Of a stretch of 64,000 nt of DNA, positions 43,258-52,116 are shown piece by piece; within the stretch, counting starts at the first letter, position 1, and each line of letters begins with the position of its first letter. The position numbers were made by a program, and so were the translations under genes. Source of the DNA: an uncultured Mycobacterium sp. (GTDB lineage: Bacteria; Actinomycetota; Actinomycetes; Mycobacteriales; Mycobacteriaceae). The stretch is taken from assembly GCA_900078375.1 (NCBI GenBank), contig FLQS01000056.1, positions 110,767-174,766 on the forward strand. The letters run 5' to 3'. The notes below the pieces were generated by a model. The model was not told the origin of the DNA. It made no database searches and saw only the letters and a program-made list of their open reading frames with translations.

Positions 43258-43443
43258 GCCTTGTCCTTGGTCAGTGACGATGTCTCCGCACAGGCTGCAG
43301 TGCTCCTCTTGGCGCTTTCTTGGTGCCGTCGAGCGTAGTCTGCGCCGCAGGTCGGGCCAGGCGGTCCGCGCGCCAAGAATCCGCCAAGCGTCGCCATGAA
43401 CCGTGTTTCCAACGCAAACACCGACCCGCAAGGAAACCAACAC

Positions 43444-43803
43444 ATGTTCACCTCACGCATCACCAAGCCGGCCATCGCAGCGGGCGTGATCGGCCTGGCC
43501 GCGCTGCTCGCCGCGGGCACGGCCAACGCCGAGACCGCCGACGATCAGTTCGTCGGCGCGCTGCAACAGCAGGGCATCGGCTTCGGCAGCCCGGAGTCAG
43601 CCATCAAGGTCGCCCACCACGCGTGCGACGCGCTCGGCGCGGGCATGGAGCCCAGCGACATCAGCAGCAACATCGCAGGCGCGAACGGCCACATCGATCG
43701 ACAGACCGCCCTGGTCATCGTCGTCGACGCGGCGATGGCGTACTGCCCGCAGTTCGTGCATCAGATGGCGAACGGCGCGACGGTCGTCGGACCAAATCAC
43801 TGA
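43444..43803 (+). CDS. DUF732 secreted protein
   Basis: A 119-residue exported protein. ATG 43444 follows AAGGAA; the signal peptide ends TANAE. The mature domain has DDQFVGALQQQGIGFGSPES, CDALGAGM and a late Cys in AYCPQF, the standard DUF732 layout with one disulfide. Such proteins are abundant in mycobacteria; the function is unknown. It diverges from the propeller-lipoprotein genes. Confidence 0.88.
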   Translation: MFTSRITKPAIAAGVIGLAALLAAGTANAETADDQFVGALQQQGIGFGSPESAIKVAHHACDALGAGMEPSDISSNIAGANGHIDRQTALVIVVDAAMAYCPQFVHQMANGATVVGPNH

Positions 43804-43858
43804 CGCGCCAACACAAAAGGCGCGGAAGCGTCCGGGGCCTGTCGCATTCGAAGCGAAT

Positions 43859-44046
43859 TTAGAAAGCCGCCTCGTCCAGTTCCATGCTGGCACCGGCGTC
43901 GAGCGCCTCGATGGCCCACCGCGGCATCCCGCTGCAGTAGCCGAGAACCAGGTCAGCGAGTCAGGAGGCGCACCGAACCGAGGTCGACCTTGTACAGCTC
44001 GGCGGGGTTCTCCTGCGCGGCCTTCACGCCGCCGGTCAGCTACCAG
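43859..44046 (-). pseudogene. C-terminal gene fragment next to the tRNA
   Basis: Two minus-strand pieces (KAAQENPAELYKVDLGSVRLL, then in another phase DLVLGYCSGMPRWAIEALDA and GASMELDEAAF with stop at 43859) together look like the tail of one protein with a one-base indel near 43960. The sequence begins abruptly only some 10 bases from the tRNA 3' end, as if cut there by an integration or deletion event. The family is unknown. Confidence 0.45.
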
Positions 44047-44055
44047 CCCAAATAA

Positions 44056-44131
44056 GGTGCCCCCAGTCGGACTCGAACCGACACTGTGCGGATTTTAAGT
44101 CCGCTGCCTCTGCCAATTGGGCTATGGGGGC
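44056..44131 (-). tRNA. tRNA with anticodon UAA (Leu)
   Basis: The cloverleaf is complete: acceptor gccccca/tgggggc, D-arm with aattggcaga loop, anticodon stem gcgga/tccgc with loop cttaaaa (anticodon taa, reading UUA), five-base variable loop, T-arm gtcgg/ccgac with ttcgagt. The encoded end is ACC, without full CCA. The anticodon assigns Leu, but the short variable loop is unusual, since bacterial tRNA-Leu normally has a long variable arm. Three partial copies of its 3' half lie upstream in the window, marking it as an integration target. Confidence 0.85.
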
Positions 44132-44225
44132 TTCGCTGGCACGAGGGTATTCGATCGTCGCGCAGCCGGGACCATCGGCGTCGGTAGCGTGGACTCCTCA
44201 CCCCATACCCATATAAGGAGCGTCC

Positions 44226-44636
44226 ATGGCGGTCACGTTGATCAATCCCAATGGCTTGCCCAACCTCGGTCTGTACCAGCAAGTTGCCGTGGCCACCGGA
44301 GCGCGTCTGGTGTTTGTCGCCGGCCAGGTGGCGCGCACCGCGGACGGCGCCCAGGTGGGCGAAGGTGACCTCGCCGCGCAAGTCGAACAGTGCTATCGCA
44401 ACCTCCACACCGCGCTGGCCGCCGCCGGCGCAACCTTCGACGATGTGGTGAAACTGACTGTCTATCTGGTGGATTGGACTCCAGACAAGATGGAACCGTT
44501 CATGCAGGGAGCCGCACGCGCGTTCGAGGCATTGGGGATACCCGCGCCCACGCCACCGTTGACCGGTATCGGCGTCGCCGCCCTCGCCGAACCGGATCTG
44601 CTCGTCGAGATCGAGGCCACCGCCGTCGTCGATTAA
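44226..44636 (+). CDS. RidA-family enamine/imine deaminase
   Basis: A 136-residue YjgF/YER057c/UK114-type protein. Typical RidA proteins hydrolyse reactive 2-aminoacrylate-type enamines in the cytoplasm as trimers. VFVAGQVARTADGAQVGEGD is the N-terminal strand motif, AGATFDDVVKLTVYLVDW the central one, and the C-terminal ALAEPDLLVEIEATAV matches, but the key Arg of RidA (in the TRSAV motif) is replaced here (the segment reads PPLTGIGVAAL). It may be a member of another Rid subgroup. AAGGAG lies before ATG 44226. A hairpin terminator follows. Confidence 0.85.
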   Translation: MAVTLINPNGLPNLGLYQQVAVATGARLVFVAGQVARTADGAQVGEGDLAAQVEQCYRNLHTALAAAGATFDDVVKLTVYLVDWTPDKMEPFMQGAARAFEALGIPAPTPPLTGIGVAALAEPDLLVEIEATAVVD

Positions 44637-44658
44637 GACGTCAACCGCCGTGACACAG

Positions 44659-44697
44659 CACGACACCCCGGGGGAAGGGGCCACCCGGGGTGTCGTG
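44659..44697. terminator. Bidirectional hairpin terminator
   Basis: The arms cacgacaccccggg and its exact complement (14 pairs) enclose an 11-base loop between the convergent RidA and dctA genes. Confidence 0.75.
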
Positions 44698-44706
44698 AGC
44701 CGCGAT

Positions 44707-46080
44707 TTAGGCGGCGACCGCCTCCTTCTGCGCACGCGACTGGCCGTCATCGAGCATCGTCACCTCGTCGAACGGGTCGCGACCCGACAGCACCCCATTG
44801 ACTTTGGCCATGTCCACGGTCTTGGTCCACGAGCCGACCAGCAGGGTGGCCACGGCGTTGCCGGAGAAGTTCGTCACCGCCCGCGCTTCGGACATGAACC
44901 GGTCGATCCCGACGATGAGTCCGACGCCGTCGAGCAGTTCGGGGCGATGGGCCTGCAGTCCGCCGGCCAGCGTCGCCAGCCCGGCCCCGCTCACCCCGGC
45001 CGCACCCTTGGACGCCACGATCATGAACACCAGCAGACCGATCTGCTCGGCCACCGACAGCGGATCGCCCAGCGCGTCGGCGATGAACAGCGAGGCCATC
45101 GTCAGATAGATCGCCGTGCCATCCAAGTTGAACGAATACCCGGTCGGCACAACAACACCCACCGTGCTCTGCTGCACACCCAGGTGCTCCATCTTCGCGA
45201 TCAGCCGCGGCAGCGCCGACTCCGACGACGACGTCGCAAAGATCAGCAGGTACTCCCGCGCCAGGTAGCGCACCAGCTTGAAGATCGATACCCCCGACAC
45301 CGTGCGCAGCAGCGTCCCGAGCACCCCGAACACGAACACCACGCACGTCAGATAGAAGCCGAACATCAGCGTCAGCAGGTTGGTCACCGCGCTCCACCCG
45401 GTCAGGCCCACCACGTTGGCCATCGCCCCGAACGCACCAATCGGCGCCAGCCACAACACCATTGCCAGGATCTTGAACACCAGCCGTTGCAGATGCTCCA
45501 CCCCGCGCAGGATCGGCTCACCCTTGGCGCCCATCGCCTGGATCGCGAACCCGACCAGCAGCGCCACGAACAACCCCTGCAGCACGTTGCCGTCGGTCAG
45601 CGAGCTGAACAGCGACGTCGGGATGATGTGCTGGATGAAGTCCACCAAACCGCCTGACTCGTGTGCCTTTTCGGCCAGCTCGGCACCCTTTCCGGCCGCC
45701 GACCCCGAGAGCTTGAGGCTGCCGCCGGGATGTAGCAGGTTGCCGACCAGCAGGCCGATGCCCAACGCGATCGTCGACATCACCAGGAAGTAGCCGAACG
45801 CCAGCCCACCCACCTTGCCGACCGTGGCGGCCTTGCGTACCGATCCGATGCCCAGCACGATCGTGCAGAAGATGACCGGAACGATCATCATCTTGATCAG
45901 GCTGACGAACATCGTCCCCAGAACGCCGACCTCCTTGCCGACCGCCGGGGCCACCAGGCCGACGATGACACCGCCGACGACCGCGACGATGACAGCGATA
46001 TACAGCCAGTGCGTGCGATCCCGGCGCTTGGGCGCCTCGGGCTTATCGTCGCGGCCTGGACGATCCACAACCGTGGTCAT
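44707..46080 (-). CDS. dctA: Cation:dicarboxylate symporter DctA
   Basis: A 457-residue membrane protein of the DAACS family that imports succinate, fumarate or malate with cations. The eight helices and two re-entrant loops are visible; family motifs include SSSESALPRLIAKME (serine-rich hairpin HP1), VPTGYSFNLDGTAIYLT (NMDGT-type motif in TM7) and ASKGAAGVSGAGLATLA (HP2). Length and motifs are complete. The gene is divergent from a CitA/DcuS-type kinase-regulator pair that likely controls it, as DctS-DctR and DcuS-DcuR do elsewhere. Confidence 0.93.
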   Translation of the reverse strand: MTTVVDRPGRDDKPEAPKRRDRTHWLYIAVIVAVVGGVIVGLVAPAVGKEVGVLGTMFVSLIKMMIVPVIFCTIVLGIGSVRKAATVGKVGGLAFGYFLVMSTIALGIGLLVGNLLHPGGSLKLSGSAAGKGAELAEKAHESGGLVDFIQHIIPTSLFSSLTDGNVLQGLFVALLVGFAIQAMGAKGEPILRGVEHLQRLVFKILAMVLWLAPIGAFGAMANVVGLTGWSAVTNLLTLMFGFYLTCVVFVFGVLGTLLRTVSGVSIFKLVRYLAREYLLIFATSSSESALPRLIAKMEHLGVQQSTVGVVVPTGYSFNLDGTAIYLTMASLFIADALGDPLSVAEQIGLLVFMIVASKGAAGVSGAGLATLAGGLQAHRPELLDGVGLIVGIDRFMSEARAVTNFSGNAVATLLVGSWTKTVDMAKVNGVLSGRDPFDEVTMLDDGQSRAQKEAVAA

Positions 46081-46180
46081 GAGCGGTTTCCTTCCGGTTT
46101 ATGAGCAATAGGTCTGCAAGGATGGTTTATCCCCACGTGACGCAGGTCACGCTTTAGTTCATTACGTTCAGAGGTGAACA

Positions 46181-47713
46181 GTGGCCGTACTCCCCCGCTC
46201 GCTGGCCGGGCAGGCCTTCGCGCTGCAGGCTTCGGTCATCGTGCTGGTGGTCTTGGCCGGCAGCGCGCTCGCCCTGCTGGACGCCAAACGCGACGCCGAC
46301 GAGGCCGCCCGCCAGCAGGTCACCGCCATCGCTGTCGCGCTGGCCGACTCCCCCTCGACCGCCCGGGCCATCGAAAGCGGCGACGCCGCACAGGTTCTCC
46401 AACCGGTGACCGAGGCCGTCCGCAAAGGCACCGACATCGCCTTCATCACGATCATGGCCCCCGACCGCACCCGGTTCACCCACACCAACCCCGACCTCAT
46501 CGGCCAGAAGTACATCGGCACCATCGAGCCCGCACTGCGGGGTGAGACCTACACCGAGGTCTACACCGGCACCCTGGGCCCGTCGGTGCGCACGATCGTC
46601 CCGGTGCGCACCGCCAGTGGGCATCTCATCGGGCTGGTCGCCGCCGGTATCACCACCGAGAACCTGGCCGCGCGTTGGCGTTCCCAGTGGCCGGCGATCG
46701 TCGGCTTCGGCGCCGCGGCGCTGGCCCTGTCCTTCGTCGGCATCTGGGCAATTCGCCGACGCATCCTGCACCAAACCCACGGGCTGGCGCCCGACGAGCT
46801 GCGGGTGATGTACGACCACCACGACGCGATCCTGCACTCGGTTTCCGAGGGCCTCATCGTCCTCGACCGCAACGGTGTGGCCCTGGCAAACGACGAAGCG
46901 CGCCGCCTGCTGGCCCTGCCGTCCGGTCCCATCACCCGCACCGACCTGCCAGAGTTCTTGCGCGGCAACGACCCCGGTGTGCGCGACGAGGTTCGCCTCA
47001 CCGACGATCGGGTACTCGTGGTCAACCGTTCCCAGGTGAGTGCCTCGGACTCCGAAGTCGTCACGATCCGCGATCGCACCGAATTACAAGGCGCACTGGG
47101 CGAATTGAGCTCCCTGCAAGGCTTCACCGATTCGCTGCGGGCGCAGGCCCACGAGTCGGCCAACAAGCTGCACACCGTCGTCACGCTGGTCGAAATGGGC
47201 CGCCCCGACGAGGCGGTCAAGTTCGCCACCCAAGAGCTGGCGTTGTCCCAGCAGCTCGTCGACCGGGTCTCCGACGCCGTCGGCGAACCCGCGCTGGTCG
47301 CCCTGCTGCTCGGCAAGACCGCCGAAGCCGACGAGCGCGGTATCGCGCTGACCATCACCGAGGAAACCCACCTGCCGGCCGAGGCCCTGCTGAGCCCCCA
47401 GGAGATGGTCACCGTGTTGGGCAACCTCATCGACAACGCCATGGACGCCTGCGACCGCGACGACCCATGGGTCGAGGTCACCGTCAACCAAGACACCCAG
47501 GGGCTGCAGATCCAGGTCGCCGACAGCGGCCCGGGCATGAACCCCGACACCTTCCGGCGCGCCATGCAGCGCGGCTATTCGACGAAATCCGACGCCGACG
47601 CCGGCCACCAGGGCCTGGGGCTGGCGCTGGTCGCCCAGATCGTCAACCGCCACGGCGGGACTCTGAGCGCTGACGTCACCTACGGCTCGGTGGTGACGGT
47701 GACGATCCGATGA
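46181..47713 (+). CDS. CitA/DcuS-type sensor histidine kinase
   Basis: A 510-residue membrane kinase. One N-terminal helix (LVVLAGSALALLDAKRD) is followed by a periplasmic PAS/Cache-like sensor (about 40-165: TDIAFITIMAPDRTRFTHTN, RTIVPVRTASGHLIGLV) and a second helix (IVGFGAAALALSFVGIWAI). A cytoplasmic PAS domain comes next (HSVSEGLIVLDRNGVALAND), then the H-box AHESANKLHTVVTLVEMG and the ATPase motifs LIDNAMDACD and GPGMNPDTF, GLGLALVAQIV. The layout equals DcuS/CitA/DctS, which sense C4-dicarboxylates or citrate. GTG 46181 starts it. It overlaps the regulator gene by 4 bases and is divergent from dctA. Confidence 0.92.
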   Translation: MAVLPRSLAGQAFALQASVIVLVVLAGSALALLDAKRDADEAARQQVTAIAVALADSPSTARAIESGDAAQVLQPVTEAVRKGTDIAFITIMAPDRTRFTHTNPDLIGQKYIGTIEPALRGETYTEVYTGTLGPSVRTIVPVRTASGHLIGLVAAGITTENLAARWRSQWPAIVGFGAAALALSFVGIWAIRRRILHQTHGLAPDELRVMYDHHDAILHSVSEGLIVLDRNGVALANDEARRLLALPSGPITRTDLPEFLRGNDPGVRDEVRLTDDRVLVVNRSQVSASDSEVVTIRDRTELQGALGELSSLQGFTDSLRAQAHESANKLHTVVTLVEMGRPDEAVKFATQELALSQQLVDRVSDAVGEPALVALLLGKTAEADERGIALTITEETHLPAEALLSPQEMVTVLGNLIDNAMDACDRDDPWVEVTVNQDTQGLQIQVADSGPGMNPDTFRRAMQRGYSTKSDADAGHQGLGLALVAQIVNRHGGTLSADVTYGSVVTVTIR

Positions 47714-48390
47714 TCAACGTGCTTATCGTCGAGGACGAGCCGCTGATCGCGGAGGCACACCGCACGTATCTGACTCGACTGCAAGGGTTTACCGTCATCG
47801 GGCTAGCCCAGACCGCACGCGACGCGATGCGGATCGCCGCGGAGGCGCAGTCCCCCGTGGATCTGGTGCTGCTCGATCTCGGCCTGCCCGACACCAGCGG
47901 GATCGCCCTGGCGTCGGCGCTGTCCGGGTTGCGGCCCGCACCCGACATCATCGCGATCACCTCCGAGCGCGATCTGGAGATGGTGCGCGCCGCGGTCGCG
48001 CACGGCGCCCTGGCCTACCTGCTCAAGCCGTTCACGTTTGCCGCATTCCGTGACCGCCTCGAGCGCTACCGCCGCTACCGTGAGGCCCTGCCGGCCGGGA
48101 CCGACGCCGCCAGCCAGGCCGAAGTCGACCGCGCGTTAGGCGAACTGCGGATCGGCACCGACAAATCCGTGAGCCCGAAGGGCGCCGCACCAGCCACTAC
48201 CGACGAGATCGCCCGAGCCGTCCGCGACCGTGCCGACGGGCTGACCGCCGATGAGGCCGCCAAATTGGTGGGGGTATCCCGGGTGACGGCCTGGCGCTAC
48301 CTGGAACGGCTGGCCGACGACGGCACCATCACCCGCATCACCGAATACGGCAAGACCGGCCGCCCCAGCACCCGCTACCAGTGGCGTTAG
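47710..48390 (+). CDS. CitB/DcuR-type response regulator
   Basis: A 226-residue regulator. The receiver domain has VLIVEDEPLIAEAHRTYL, phospho-Asp in LLDLGLPDTSG, the Thr/Ser switch ITSERD and the Lys in YLLKPFTF. The C-terminal part has a helix-turn-helix (LTADEAAKLVGVSRVTAWRY) and ends GKTGRPSTRYQWR. This is the DcuR/CitB/DctR group. ATGA overlap with the kinase gene ensures coupled synthesis. The probable target is the dctA promoter 1.6 kb away in the divergent region. Confidence 0.92.
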   Translation: MINVLIVEDEPLIAEAHRTYLTRLQGFTVIGLAQTARDAMRIAAEAQSPVDLVLLDLGLPDTSGIALASALSGLRPAPDIIAITSERDLEMVRAAVAHGALAYLLKPFTFAAFRDRLERYRRYREALPAGTDAASQAEVDRALGELRIGTDKSVSPKGAAPATTDEIARAVRDRADGLTADEAAKLVGVSRVTAWRYLERLADDGTITRITEYGKTGRPSTRYQWR

Positions 48391-48402
48391 GCATCGTCGA
48401 GT

Positions 48403-48448
48403 CAGAAGACAGATCGCAATCCGGCGCCCGGAAGCGATCTGTGTTCTG
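48403..48448. terminator. Bidirectional hairpin terminator
   Basis: Arms cagaagacagatcgc and gcgatctgtgttctg pair in 14 of 15 positions around a 16-base loop, between the convergent response-regulator and SDR genes. Confidence 0.65.
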
Positions 48449-48459
48449 GCTCGATGAAG

Positions 48460-49305
48460 TCAGGCATCGTCGAAGTCCGTCGACACCGACAGCTCGCGCC
48501 ACGCGGCCTGTTCGGCCGCGACGAACTCCAGCTTGCCGGCGACCATTCCGAACGAATCAGTGCCCAACTGGATCCGCAGCGGCGGCTTCTCGGTCGCGCC
48601 CAGCTGCAGGATGGCTGCCACCGCCTTGACCGGGTCACCCGGCTGGTTGTGGTTGGCCGAGACTGCATGCGCCCGGACCGCACCCGCCGTCTCCGCGTAG
48701 TCGTCGATCACGCCGTCCTCGGTATGCAGGCTGGACGCATCCAGGAAGTCGGTGCGGAAGTATCCGGGCTCCACGATTGTGACCGAAATGCCCAGCGGCC
48801 CCACCTCATCGGCGAGCGCCTCGGAAATCCCCTCGAGGGCGAACTTGGTGGAGCAGTAGATCCCCCAGCCTGCCGAGCTGCGGAAGCCGCCGATCGACGA
48901 CAGGTTGATGATGTGGCCCGAGCGTTGCGCACGCAACACCGGCAGCACCGCGCGCAGGACGTTGAGGACACCGAACACGTTGGCGTCGTACACACCGCGC
49001 ACGGCCGCGTCGCTGGCCTCCTCGACCGCCGACAACAGCCCCCGGCCGGCGTTGTTGACGACCACATCGATCCGGCCGAAGCGCTCGACCGCCGCCGCGA
49101 CGGCCGCTACCGCGGCCGCTTCGTCGGTCACGTCGAGCGCGACCGCCAACAGCTGATCGCCCGCGTCGGGGAACTGTTCGGCAACGCTTTTAGGGTCGCG
49201 CGCCGTACCGACCACCAGATGGCCCGCAGCCAGGGCCTGCCCAACGATCTCCGCGCCGAAGCCCCGCGAGGCTCCTGTCACAAACCACACGCTCATGCCG
49301 ACCAT
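48460..49305 (-). CDS. Short-chain dehydrogenase/reductase
   Basis: A 281-residue classical SDR, longer at the C-terminus than the 250-residue type. Cofactor motif TGASRGFGAEI, then NNAGRG, catalytic Ser in NLSSIGGF and YCSTK (Tyr-x3-Lys). An Asp/Arg after strand two (GTARDPKSVAEQF) suggests NADP(H). ATG 49305 and ATG 49296 are both possible starts with no clear ribosome site. The substrate is unknown. It is divergent from the valine-catabolic operon. Confidence 0.85.
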   Translation of the reverse strand: MVGMSVWFVTGASRGFGAEIVGQALAAGHLVVGTARDPKSVAEQFPDAGDQLLAVALDVTDEAAAVAAVAAAVERFGRIDVVVNNAGRGLLSAVEEASDAAVRGVYDANVFGVLNVLRAVLPVLRAQRSGHIINLSSIGGFRSSAGWGIYCSTKFALEGISEALADEVGPLGISVTIVEPGYFRTDFLDASSLHTEDGVIDDYAETAGAVRAHAVSANHNQPGDPVKAVAAILQLGATEKPPLRIQLGTDSFGMVAGKLEFVAAEQAAWRELSVSTDFDDA

Positions 49306-49403
49306 CCAACTACATCGAACGCCCCCGCGTACCCCCTTGCGCAGCCGGTCAACGCGTTACTAGGATGTCCTAGTATTCAGCCGCCAGGAGCCGAGGGGCA
49401 GTC

Positions 49404-50924
49404 ATGAGCACAACCATTCAGCACTTCATCGACGGCAAGCGCAGCAGCCTCAGCAGCACGCGCACTGCCGACGTCCTCAACCCCAGCACCGGGGAGGTGC
49501 AAGCCCAGGTGCTCCTGGCGTCGACCGCCGACGTCGACACCGCGGTGGCCTCGGCCGTCGAGGCGCAGAAGGAATGGGCGGCCTGGAACCCCCAGCGCCG
49601 GGCCCGGGTCATGATGAAGTTCATCGAGCTGGTGAACGCCAACATCGACGAGCTCGCCGAGCTGCTGTCCATCGAGCACGGCAAGACTGTGCCCGACTCC
49701 CGCGGTGACATCCAGCGCGGCATCGAGGTCATCGAGTTCGCCATCGGCATCCCCCACCTGCTCAAGGGTGAGTTCACCGAGGGTGCCGGCGGCGGCATCG
49801 ACGTCTACTCGATCCGCCAGCCGCTGGGCGTGGTGGCCGGCATCACGCCGTTCAATTTCCCCATGATGGTGCCTTGCTGGATGTTCCCGGTGGCGCTGGC
49901 CTGCGGCAACACGTTCATCCTGAAGCCTTCCGAGCGCGACCCCTCGGTACCGGTGCGCCTCGCCGAGCTGTTCCTGGAAGCCGGGCTGCCCGCCGGTGTG
50001 TTCCAGGTGGTGCAGGGCGACAAGGAAGCCGTTGACGCCATCCTTCACCACCCTGACGTCAAGGCGATCGGCTTCGTCGGCAGCTCCGACATCGCGCAGT
50101 ACATCTACTCCACCGCCGCCGCGAACGGTAAGCGTTCGCAGTGCTTCGGCGGCGCCAAGAACCACATGATCGTCATGCCCGATGCCGACCTGGACCAGGT
50201 CGTCGACGCCCTCATCGGCGCCGGCTACGGCAGCGCAGGCGAGCGGTGCATGGCCATCAGCGTCGCGGTGCCCGTCGGCGAGGAGACGGCAAACCGGTTG
50301 CGCGCCAGGCTCGTCGAGCGGATCAACGGCCTGCGAGTCGGCCACAGCCTGGACCCCAAGGCCGACTACGGCCCACTGGTCACCGGCGCCGCACTCAAGC
50401 GGGTCCGCGACTACATCGATGCCGGCGTGACCGCTGGAGCTGAGATCGTGGTCGATGGCCGCGAGAAAGCCAGTGACGAGCTGACTTTCGCTGATGCCAG
50501 CCTGGAGGGCGGGTTCTTCATCGGCCCCACCCTGTTTGATCACGTCACCACCGACATGTCGATCTACACCGACGAGATCTTCGGCCCGGTGCTGTGCATC
50601 GTGCGCGCCCACGACTACGAAGAAGCCCTGCGGCTTCCTTCCGAGCACGAATACGGCAACGGCGTCGCGATCTTCACCCGCGACGGCGACGCGGCACGCG
50701 ACTTCGTGTCGCGGGTGCAGGTCGGCATGGTCGGCGTCAACGTGCCGATCCCGGTTCCGGTGTCCTACCACACCTTTGGCGGTTGGAAGCGCTCCGGTTT
50801 CGGCGACCTCAACCAGCACGGGCCGCATTCGATCCTGTTCTACACCAAGACCAAGACCGTCACGGAGCGGTGGCCCTCGGGCATCAAGGACGGCGCCGAG
50901 TTCGTCATCCCGACAATGAAATGA
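49404..50924 (+). CDS. mmsA: Methylmalonate-semialdehyde dehydrogenase (CoA-acylating)
   Basis: A 506-residue aldehyde dehydrogenase that turns methylmalonate semialdehyde into propionyl-CoA in valine degradation. The family motifs are TPFNFPMMVPCWMFPVALA, FVGSSDIAQYIY (NAD), catalytic Cys in GSAGERCMAISV and YTDEIFGPVLCIV. The length and SAGERCMA signature match MmsA rather than other aldehyde dehydrogenases. The ATG at 49404 follows GGAGCCGAGGGGC. The stop overlaps the start of the next gene (ATGA). Order mmsA-fadE9-mmsB is the same as Rv0753c-Rv0751c in M. tuberculosis. Confidence 0.95.
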   Translation: MSTTIQHFIDGKRSSLSSTRTADVLNPSTGEVQAQVLLASTADVDTAVASAVEAQKEWAAWNPQRRARVMMKFIELVNANIDELAELLSIEHGKTVPDSRGDIQRGIEVIEFAIGIPHLLKGEFTEGAGGGIDVYSIRQPLGVVAGITPFNFPMMVPCWMFPVALACGNTFILKPSERDPSVPVRLAELFLEAGLPAGVFQVVQGDKEAVDAILHHPDVKAIGFVGSSDIAQYIYSTAAANGKRSQCFGGAKNHMIVMPDADLDQVVDALIGAGYGSAGERCMAISVAVPVGEETANRLRARLVERINGLRVGHSLDPKADYGPLVTGAALKRVRDYIDAGVTAGAEIVVDGREKASDELTFADASLEGGFFIGPTLFDHVTTDMSIYTDEIFGPVLCIVRAHDYEEALRLPSEHEYGNGVAIFTRDGDAARDFVSRVQVGMVGVNVPIPVPVSYHTFGGWKRSGFGDLNQHGPHSILFYTKTKTVTERWPSGIKDGAEFVIPTMK

Positions 50925-52099
50925 CCTTCCTGACGCTCGAAGACGACGAACGCGTCATCGCCGAGACGGCAGCCGCGTTCGCCGCCAAACGCCTTGCGCC
51001 GTATGCGCTTGACTGGGATCATTCCAAGGAGCTTCCCGTCGACGTGCTGCGCGACGCGGCCGAGCTGGGGATGGCCGCGATCTACTGCGCCGAGGACGTC
51101 GGCGGCAGCGGGCTGCGCCGCCTGGACGCGGTGCGGATCTTCGAGCAGCTCTCCTCCGCCGATCCCGCACTGGCCGCGTTCATCTCGATCCACAACATGT
51201 GCGCGTGGATGATCGACACCTTCGGCACCGACGATCAGCGCAAGTCGTGGATCCCGAAGCTCGCCTCGATGGAAGCCATCGCCAGTTACTGCCTCACCGA
51301 GCCCGGCGCCGGATCGGACGCGGCGGCATTGCGCGCCAAGGCAGTCCGCGACGGCGACGAGTACGTGCTCGACGGGGTCAAGCAGTTCATCTCCGGGGCG
51401 GGCACCTCCGACGTGTACGTCGTAATGGCCCGCACTGGCTTTAAAGAGGAAGAGTCGGGCCACCGTGGAATTTCGGCCTTCATCGTCGAAAAGGACACGC
51501 CGGGGCTCAGTTTCGGTGCCCAAGAGGACAAGATGGGCTGGAATGTGCAGCCCACCGCCCAGGTGATCCTCGAAGGGGTGCGGGTGCCGGCGTCGGCGAT
51601 GCTCGGCGGCCCAGAGGGCGAGGGCACCGGCTTCGGAATCGCGATGAGCGGCCTCAACGGTGGCAGGCTGAATATCGCGGCCTGCTCGCTGGGCGGCGCG
51701 CAGGCCGCGTACGACAAGGCTGTGAGTTATCTGGCCGACAGGCAGGCCTTCGGCGGGGCACTGCTCGACGAGCCCACCATCCGATTCACACTCGCCGACA
51801 TGGCCACCGCACTGGAGACCTCACGGCTGATGCTCTGGCGCGCAGCCATCGCACTGGACAACGACGAGCCACACAAGGTCGAGCTGTGCGCGATGGCCAA
51901 ACGCTATGTCACCGACTCCTGCTACGACGTGGCCGATCAGGCCCTGCAGTTGCACGGCGGCTACGGCTACCTGCGGGAGTACGGGATCGAGAAGATCGTC
52001 CGCGATCTGCGCGTGCACCGAATCCTGGAGGGCACCAACGAAATCATGCGCGTGGTCATCGGGCGGGCCGAGGCCGCCCGGGCGCGCGCATCGGCATGA
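50921..52099 (+). CDS. fadE9: Acyl-CoA dehydrogenase, probably isobutyryl-CoA dehydrogenase (FadE9-like)
   Basis: A 392-residue FAD enzyme of full family length. It has YCLTEPGAGSDAAALRAKA (FAD/substrate motif 1), the pocket motif FISGAGTSDVYVVMARTG, and the late signatures YVTDSCYDVADQALQLHGGYGYLREYGIE and EGTNEIMRVVIGR. The reaction is probably isobutyryl-CoA to methacrylyl-CoA, judged from position between mmsA and mmsB. ATG 50921 overlaps the mmsA stop by four bases. Confidence 0.92.
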   Translation: MTFLTLEDDERVIAETAAAFAAKRLAPYALDWDHSKELPVDVLRDAAELGMAAIYCAEDVGGSGLRRLDAVRIFEQLSSADPALAAFISIHNMCAWMIDTFGTDDQRKSWIPKLASMEAIASYCLTEPGAGSDAAALRAKAVRDGDEYVLDGVKQFISGAGTSDVYVVMARTGFKEEESGHRGISAFIVEKDTPGLSFGAQEDKMGWNVQPTAQVILEGVRVPASAMLGGPEGEGTGFGIAMSGLNGGRLNIAACSLGGAQAAYDKAVSYLADRQAFGGALLDEPTIRFTLADMATALETSRLMLWRAAIALDNDEPHKVELCAMAKRYVTDSCYDVADQALQLHGGYGYLREYGIEKIVRDLRVHRILEGTNEIMRVVIGRAEAARARASA

Positions 52100-52116
52100 G
52101 GCAAAGGAGCCTGCAC

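Noticed and set aside
41827..43338. A 503-codon plus-strand frame opposite the propeller lipoprotein
   Set aside because: It is Arg/Val/Asp-rich without domains; the opposite strand encodes a lipobox and NHL repeats.
49377..50828. A 483-codon minus-strand open frame opposite mmsA
   Set aside because: mmsA has all catalytic motifs; the antisense frame is a by-product of high third-position GC.
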